A stretch of 5,074 nt of DNA from Parcubacteria group bacterium Gr01-1014_72 (GTDB taxonomy: Bacteria > Patescibacteriota > Minisyncoccia > Phycocordibacterales > VMFH01): contig VMFH01000045.1 in assembly GCA_007375925.1 (NCBI GenBank), positions 1 through 5,074 of the forward strand. The letters are read 5' to 3'. The position numbers and the translations under genes were made by a program. Within the stretch, counting starts at the first letter, position 1; every line of letters starts with the position of its first letter. The notes beneath the pieces were generated by a model. The model did no database searches and had not been told where the DNA came from. It saw nothing but the letters and a program-made list of their open reading frames with translations. Below are positions 4,703 through 5,074 of the stretch, piece after piece.

Positions 4703-5046
4703 GCGGTGACTTTCTCCACGACGCGCTTGAAGGTGTCGGGGCGCTGTGCGGCGAGTTCGGAAAGCATCTTACGGTTGAGCTTCATCCCTTTTTTATTCAT
4801 CGCGCCGATGAAGCGACTGTACGTTGTGCCGTGCTCGCGAAGGCCGGCGTTGAGGCGGACATTCCAGAGACGACGGAAGACATTCTTCTTGTCGCGGCGA
4901 TCGCGGAAGGCGTGCGCACCGGCATGCACCATCGCCTCAGAGGCAGCGCGTTCTTTCTTTGAGCGCGCGAAGCGATACCCCTTTGTTTCTTTGAGGAGCG
5001 AACGGCGATATTTGAGCGCGTGGACCGCTTTTTTGACTCTAGTCAT
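4699..5046 (-). CDS. rplT: 50S ribosomal protein L20
   Basis: L20 binds 23S rRNA and is needed early in assembly of the large ribosomal subunit; in many bacteria it also represses its own operon. The 115-residue protein is the usual family length. Seen: a basic N-terminal extension (MTRVKKAVHA, then KGYRFARSK at about 22-30) that would run along rRNA, the family signature RDRR(x)2K(x)2FRRLW at 48-61, the R64/N66 pair, GTTYSRFI at 73-80, and a C-terminal LNRKMLSELA segment. The ATG at 5046 gives the canonical N-terminus. The usual partner rpmI (L35) would lie upstream, beyond the window; only 28 bases upstream are visible and they contain no Shine-Dalgarno. No terminator is seen just after the stop, which overlaps the stop of the convergent membrane-protein gene. 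Confidence 0.97.
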   Translation of the reverse strand: MTRVKKAVHALKYRRSLLKETKGYRFARSKKERAASEAMVHAGAHAFRDRRDKKNVFRRLWNVRLNAGLREHGTTYSRFIGAMNKKGMKLNRKMLSELAAQRPDTFKRVVEKVTA

Positions 5047-5049
5047 GAT

Positions 5050-5069
5050 AGTGTATCGATACTAATATA
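5050..5069 (-). promoter_or_regulatory. Weak candidate promoter elements upstream of rplT
   Basis: On the minus strand TATATT (5069-5064) could be a -10 giving +1 near 5057 and an 11-base leader; TACACT (5055-5050) lies only three bases before the ATG. The -35 would fall at or beyond the window edge. A perfect 10-bp palindrome GTATCGATAC (5053-5062) sits between them. If rpmI precedes rplT, this may simply be intergenic sequence. Confidence 0.25.
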
Positions 5070-5074
5070 CGAAT

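Noticed and set aside
4706..5065. 119-aa plus-strand frame opposite rplT
   Set aside because: It is the shadow of the clearly recognisable L20 gene and is Arg/Ser-rich as expected for an antisense frame.
1..5074. CRISPR array, insertion sequence or integrase/attachment sites
   Set aside because: No regularly spaced direct repeats, transposase or integrase motifs, or flanking inverted repeats with target duplications were seen.

Overview
The window reads as a chromosomal segment of a candidate phyla radiation (Patescibacteria, probably Parcubacteria-like) bacterium. This placement is inferred from gene content. The window has a T4SS-type DNA-binding ATPase of the kind common in these genomes, an unusually long nucleoside diphosphate kinase, a small membrane protein with WExxE and DxxxDxxxD motifs, a compact layout, and no Shine-Dalgarno motif in front of any of the four gene starts that can be examined. 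No sequence search was possible, so the taxonomy is provisional.

Layout: (1) 2-2572, plus strand: a large TraD/TraG/HerA-type ATPase whose 5' end lies outside the window. (2) 2570-2673: a short spacer with a TAG-containing 7-bp tandem repeat and a strong promoter whose predicted +1 is the A of the next ATG. (3) 2674-3000: an unrecognised 108-residue protein. (4) 3012-3626: ndk, with all catalytic residues and two insertions, probably co-transcribed with the small gene, and ended by an intrinsic terminator at 3688-3705. (5) 3627-4297: about 670 bases without a convincing protein gene. (6) 4298-4702: a four-helix membrane protein with its own extended -10 promoter. (7) 4699-5046, minus strand: rplT (ribosomal protein L20), convergent with the membrane gene and sharing a CTAG stop overlap with it.

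The gene-free region is the most interesting part. It appears to hold two tandem, same-strand structured RNA genes of about 160 and 185 nt. Each has a long-range closing helix, a U-rich internal bubble, an apical domain containing the same decamer GCCCTCGGGC, and a following hairpin built on GTCCCGC/GCGGGAC. The second has a perfect extended -10 (TGtTATAAT) whose predicted +1 is the first paired base of its closing helix. I could not match either RNA to tRNA, tmRNA, SRP RNA or RNase P RNA. The architecture loosely recalls 6S RNA, but no family consensus was recognised.

Functionally the protein genes look like unrelated housekeeping and envelope functions: DNA transfer ATPase, nucleotide metabolism, membrane protein and ribosome. 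The promoters sit very close to start codons, which suggests leaderless or nearly leaderless mRNAs.
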